From Burkholderiaceae bacterium (lineage in GTDB: Bacteria; Pseudomonadota; Gammaproteobacteria; Burkholderiales; Burkholderiaceae_C), in the NCBI GenBank assembly GCA_025458585.1, contig JALOSD010000192.1:1-7272 (forward strand): 7,272 bases of DNA, in the 5' to 3' direction. The notes below the pieces were generated by a model, which saw nothing but the letters and a program-made list of their open reading frames with translations, was not told where the DNA came from and made no database searches. Below, in pieces: positions 5,451-7,272 of this stretch. Positions within the stretch are counted from its first letter, which is position 1; every line of letters starts with the position of its first letter. Made by a program: the position numbers and the translations under genes.

Positions 5451-7163
5451 ATGTCCACCGCCCTGCCGTCCCCCGACTTCTCCCGTTTCCCCCGCCACGA
5501 CGCGCTGACCCGCCTGCTGCACGACTACGCCGCCGCGCGGCCCGACCTCGTCGCCGTGCGCTCGATCGGCCGCAGCTGGGAGGGGCGCGACATCTGGCTC
5601 GTCGTCGTCACGAACGCCGCCACGGGCGCCGACACCGACAAGCCGGCGTTCTGGGTCGACGGCAACATCCACGCTGCCGAACTCACCGCGAGCACGGCGT
5701 GCCTGTACTGGCTGCACCACCTCCTCAGCCGCCACGGCGAGGACCCGCAGGTCACGCAGCTGCTCAACACGCGCACCGTCTACATCTGCCCGCGGCTGAA
5801 TCCCGACGGGGCCGAGCTTGCGCTCGCCGACCGGCCGCGGCACATCCGCAGCTCGACGCGACCGTACCCGTTCGACGAGGAGCCGGTCGAGGGCCTGACG
5901 ATCGAGGACGTCGACGGCGACGGGCGCATCCTGAGCATGCGCATCCGCGACCCGCACGGGCCGTACAAGTGCCACCCCGACGAGCCGCGGTTGATGGTGC
6001 CGCGCGAGCCGGGCGAGTTCGGCGGCACCTACTACCGCATCGTCCCCGAGGGCACGCTGAAGAACTTCGACGGCCTGACGATCACGGCGAACAAGGACAA
6101 GGAAGGCCTCGACCTCAACCGCAACTTCCCCGCCTACTGGCGGCAGGAGTTCGAGCAGTCCGGCGCCGGCCCGTACCCGGCGAGCGAGCCGGAGGTGCGC
6201 GCGATGGTCGACTTCGTCGTCGGCCACCGCAACATCGGCGCGGCCGTGAGCTTCCACACACACAGCGGCGTCATCCTGCGGCCGATGGGCACGCAAAGCG
6301 ACGACGACATGACGCCCGAGGACCTGTGGATGTACAAGCGCCTGTCGGACATCGGCGCCAGGCTCACCGGCTACCCGGCGATCAGCATCTTCCACGAGTT
6401 CAAGTACCACCCGAAGGAGATCATCACCGGTACGCAGGACTGGGTCTACGAGCACCTCGGCGCGCTGTTCTGGACGGTCGAGATCTGGGCCCCGAACAAG
6501 GAAGCCGGCATCACCGACTACCCCTGGATCGAGTGGTACCGCGACCACCCGGCCGAGGACGACCTGAAGCTGCTGAAGTGGAGCGACGAGCACTGCGGCG
6601 GGCTGGCGCACGTCGACTGGACGCCGTTCCGCCACCCGCAGCTCGGCGAGGTCGAGATCGGCGGCTGGGACAAGATGAACTTCTGGCGCAACCCGCCGCC
6701 GCACCTGCGTGCGCGCGAAGCGGCGCGCTTCCCGGCGTGGCTGACGCAGCTCGCGCTCAGCCTGCCCAGGCTCGAGCTGCTGCGCACCGAGGTGCGCCGC
6801 CTCGGCGACGACACCTGGCGCGTGCGCTTCGCGGTGGCCAACGCCGGCTACCTGCCCAGCCACGTCACGCAGCGCGCGATCGACCGCAAGACGGTGCGCG
6901 GCGTCGTGTTCGAGATCCACCTGCCCGACGAGCGCGACGGGGCCGTCGTGTCGCTGGTCGGCGGCAAGGCGCGCGTCGAGGGCCCGCACCTCGCAGGCCA
7001 CGCACCGAAGACGTCGCTGCAGGCGTTCCTGCCGAACCGCGAGCTGACGGCCGACCGCGCCGTCGCCGAGTGGATCGTGCGTGCGCCGGCCGGCACGCGG
7101 CTGCCACTGACGGCGCGCTGCGACCGCGCAGGCACGGTGCGCACCGAGGTCGCACTCGACTGA
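5451..7163 (+). CDS. M14-family zinc carboxypeptidase, cytoplasmic
   Basis: Metallo-carboxypeptidase of family M14 (carboxypeptidase A clan), 570 residues, expected to remove C-terminal residues or cleave related amide bonds in peptides using one zinc ion. Zinc ligands are H74 and E77 (DGNIHAAE) and H269 (SFHTHSG). Other family marks are RLNPDG (115-120), NRNF (223-226, matching Asn144/Arg145 of carboxypeptidase A) and the catalytic glutamate E344 in FWTVEIW. An insertion after NPDG carries DVDGDG (153-158), matching the DxDxDG calcium-loop pattern. Residues from about 440 to the end look like an accessory beta domain (DTWRVRFAVANAGYLPSH). No signal peptide or membrane helix is seen, so it is probably cytoplasmic. 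The start is ATG at 5451, where the family homology begins; the ribosome site is weak (GAG at 5441-5443). The frame stays open far upstream only as a shadow of the opposite gene. Divergence from a peptide importer suggests a role in processing imported peptides. Substrate specificity is not readable. Confidence 0.9.
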   Translation: MSTALPSPDFSRFPRHDALTRLLHDYAAARPDLVAVRSIGRSWEGRDIWLVVVTNAATGADTDKPAFWVDGNIHAAELTASTACLYWLHHLLSRHGEDPQVTQLLNTRTVYICPRLNPDGAELALADRPRHIRSSTRPYPFDEEPVEGLTIEDVDGDGRILSMRIRDPHGPYKCHPDEPRLMVPREPGEFGGTYYRIVPEGTLKNFDGLTITANKDKEGLDLNRNFPAYWRQEFEQSGAGPYPASEPEVRAMVDFVVGHRNIGAAVSFHTHSGVILRPMGTQSDDDMTPEDLWMYKRLSDIGARLTGYPAISIFHEFKYHPKEIITGTQDWVYEHLGALFWTVEIWAPNKEAGITDYPWIEWYRDHPAEDDLKLLKWSDEHCGGLAHVDWTPFRHPQLGEVEIGGWDKMNFWRNPPPHLRAREAARFPAWLTQLALSLPRLELLRTEVRRLGDDTWRVRFAVANAGYLPSHVTQRAIDRKTVRGVVFEIHLPDERDGAVVSLVGGKARVEGPHLAGHAPKTSLQAFLPNRELTADRAVAEWIVRAPAGTRLPLTARCDRAGTVRTEVALD

Positions 7164-7186
7164 CCCCACACCCCTCGACTGACCCC
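7155..7186. repeat. 13-bp direct duplication across the peptidase stop codon
   Basis: The sequence ctcgactgacccc occurs at 7155-7167 and again at 7174-7186, separated by acaccc (a 19-base period). The first copy contains the TGA stop of the M14 gene; the second lies just downstream. It looks like a recent small tandem duplication. No function is evident. Confidence 0.9.
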
Positions 7187-7195
7187 GGCGCCGGG
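7184..7195. repeat. 12-bp GC palindrome downstream of the peptidase gene
   Basis: The sequence cccggcgccggg is a perfect palindrome 20 bases after the M14 stop. It could form only a very short stem, and no T-run follows on either strand, so I do not call it a rho-independent terminator. Confidence 0.9.
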
Positions 7196-7240
7196 CGTAC
7201 GATCGGTCGCCCGAGGGTCCGCGAGCCGGGAACGATCGTG

Positions 7241-7272
7241 ATGCCGCGCTGGGTCTGGCGCTTGCCGTTGCT
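7241..7272 (+). CDS. Possible start of another rightward gene (partial)
   Basis: An ATG at 7241 (with an adjacent in-frame GTG at 7238) opens a frame reading MPRWVWRLPL to the window edge, resembling the basic-then-hydrophobic beginning of a signal peptide or membrane protein. A weak GGGAA (7228-7232) lies 8 bases upstream. Only ten codons are visible, so no function can be proposed and the start itself is tentative. Confidence 0.3.
   Translation, partial: MPRWVWRLPL

Noticed and set aside
5322..7169. Minus-strand open frame of 615 codons antisense to the M14 peptidase
   Set aside because: Shadow of the peptidase gene; no motifs, and extreme V/R/A/D composition.
7164..7240. Rho-independent terminator after the peptidase gene
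   Set aside because: The only palindrome (7184-7195) has a very short stem and no T-run on either strand.

Overview
The window is very GC-rich DNA with strong G/C bias at third codon positions, and so carries many long spurious antisense ORFs. It holds four protein genes of typical proteobacterial type, plus the edges of two more units. High GC, proteobacterial-style Yej proteins, a TTG-started periplasmic protein and tight operon packing suggest a high-GC proteobacterium, perhaps a betaproteobacterium of the Burkholderiales. That placement is inference from protein character, not from a marker gene.

Layout. Positions 1-5353 are a leftward (minus-strand) operon. In transcription order it encodes a secreted thioredoxin-fold protein with a long helical C-terminal region (5353-3725), a YejA-type periplasmic peptide-binding protein (3721-1844), a YejB-type permease (1836-852) and a YejE-type permease (841 to the left edge, where it is cut). 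Gaps are 3, 7 and 10 bases, and each yej gene has a visible Shine-Dalgarno sequence at or inside the end of the preceding gene, so they look translationally coupled. The ATPase yejF would be expected beyond the left edge. A 97-bp divergent spacer (5354-5450) separates this operon from a rightward gene (5451-7163) for a 570-residue M14 zinc carboxypeptidase with no signal peptide. The last ~110 bases are intergenic and may contain the first codons of another rightward gene.

How the genes could work together. YejABEF systems import oligopeptides (microcin C, antimicrobial peptides, and in some bacteria cell-wall peptides). A divergently transcribed cytoplasmic carboxypeptidase could trim what is imported. 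The thioredoxin-like protein would act in the same periplasm as YejA. This is inference from neighbourhood.

The most notable oddity is that both permease genes are broken as written. Each can be followed confidently on both sides of a short junction, but each has a net loss, relative to the family, of about 50 bases (yejB, at ~1356) or about 35 bases (yejE, at ~463-478). Each loss puts the downstream half out of frame. The binding protein, the thioredoxin-like gene and the peptidase are intact. Either the transporter is decaying or the assembly has two local deletion errors. I see no clear mobile element, CRISPR array, RNA gene or defence system.
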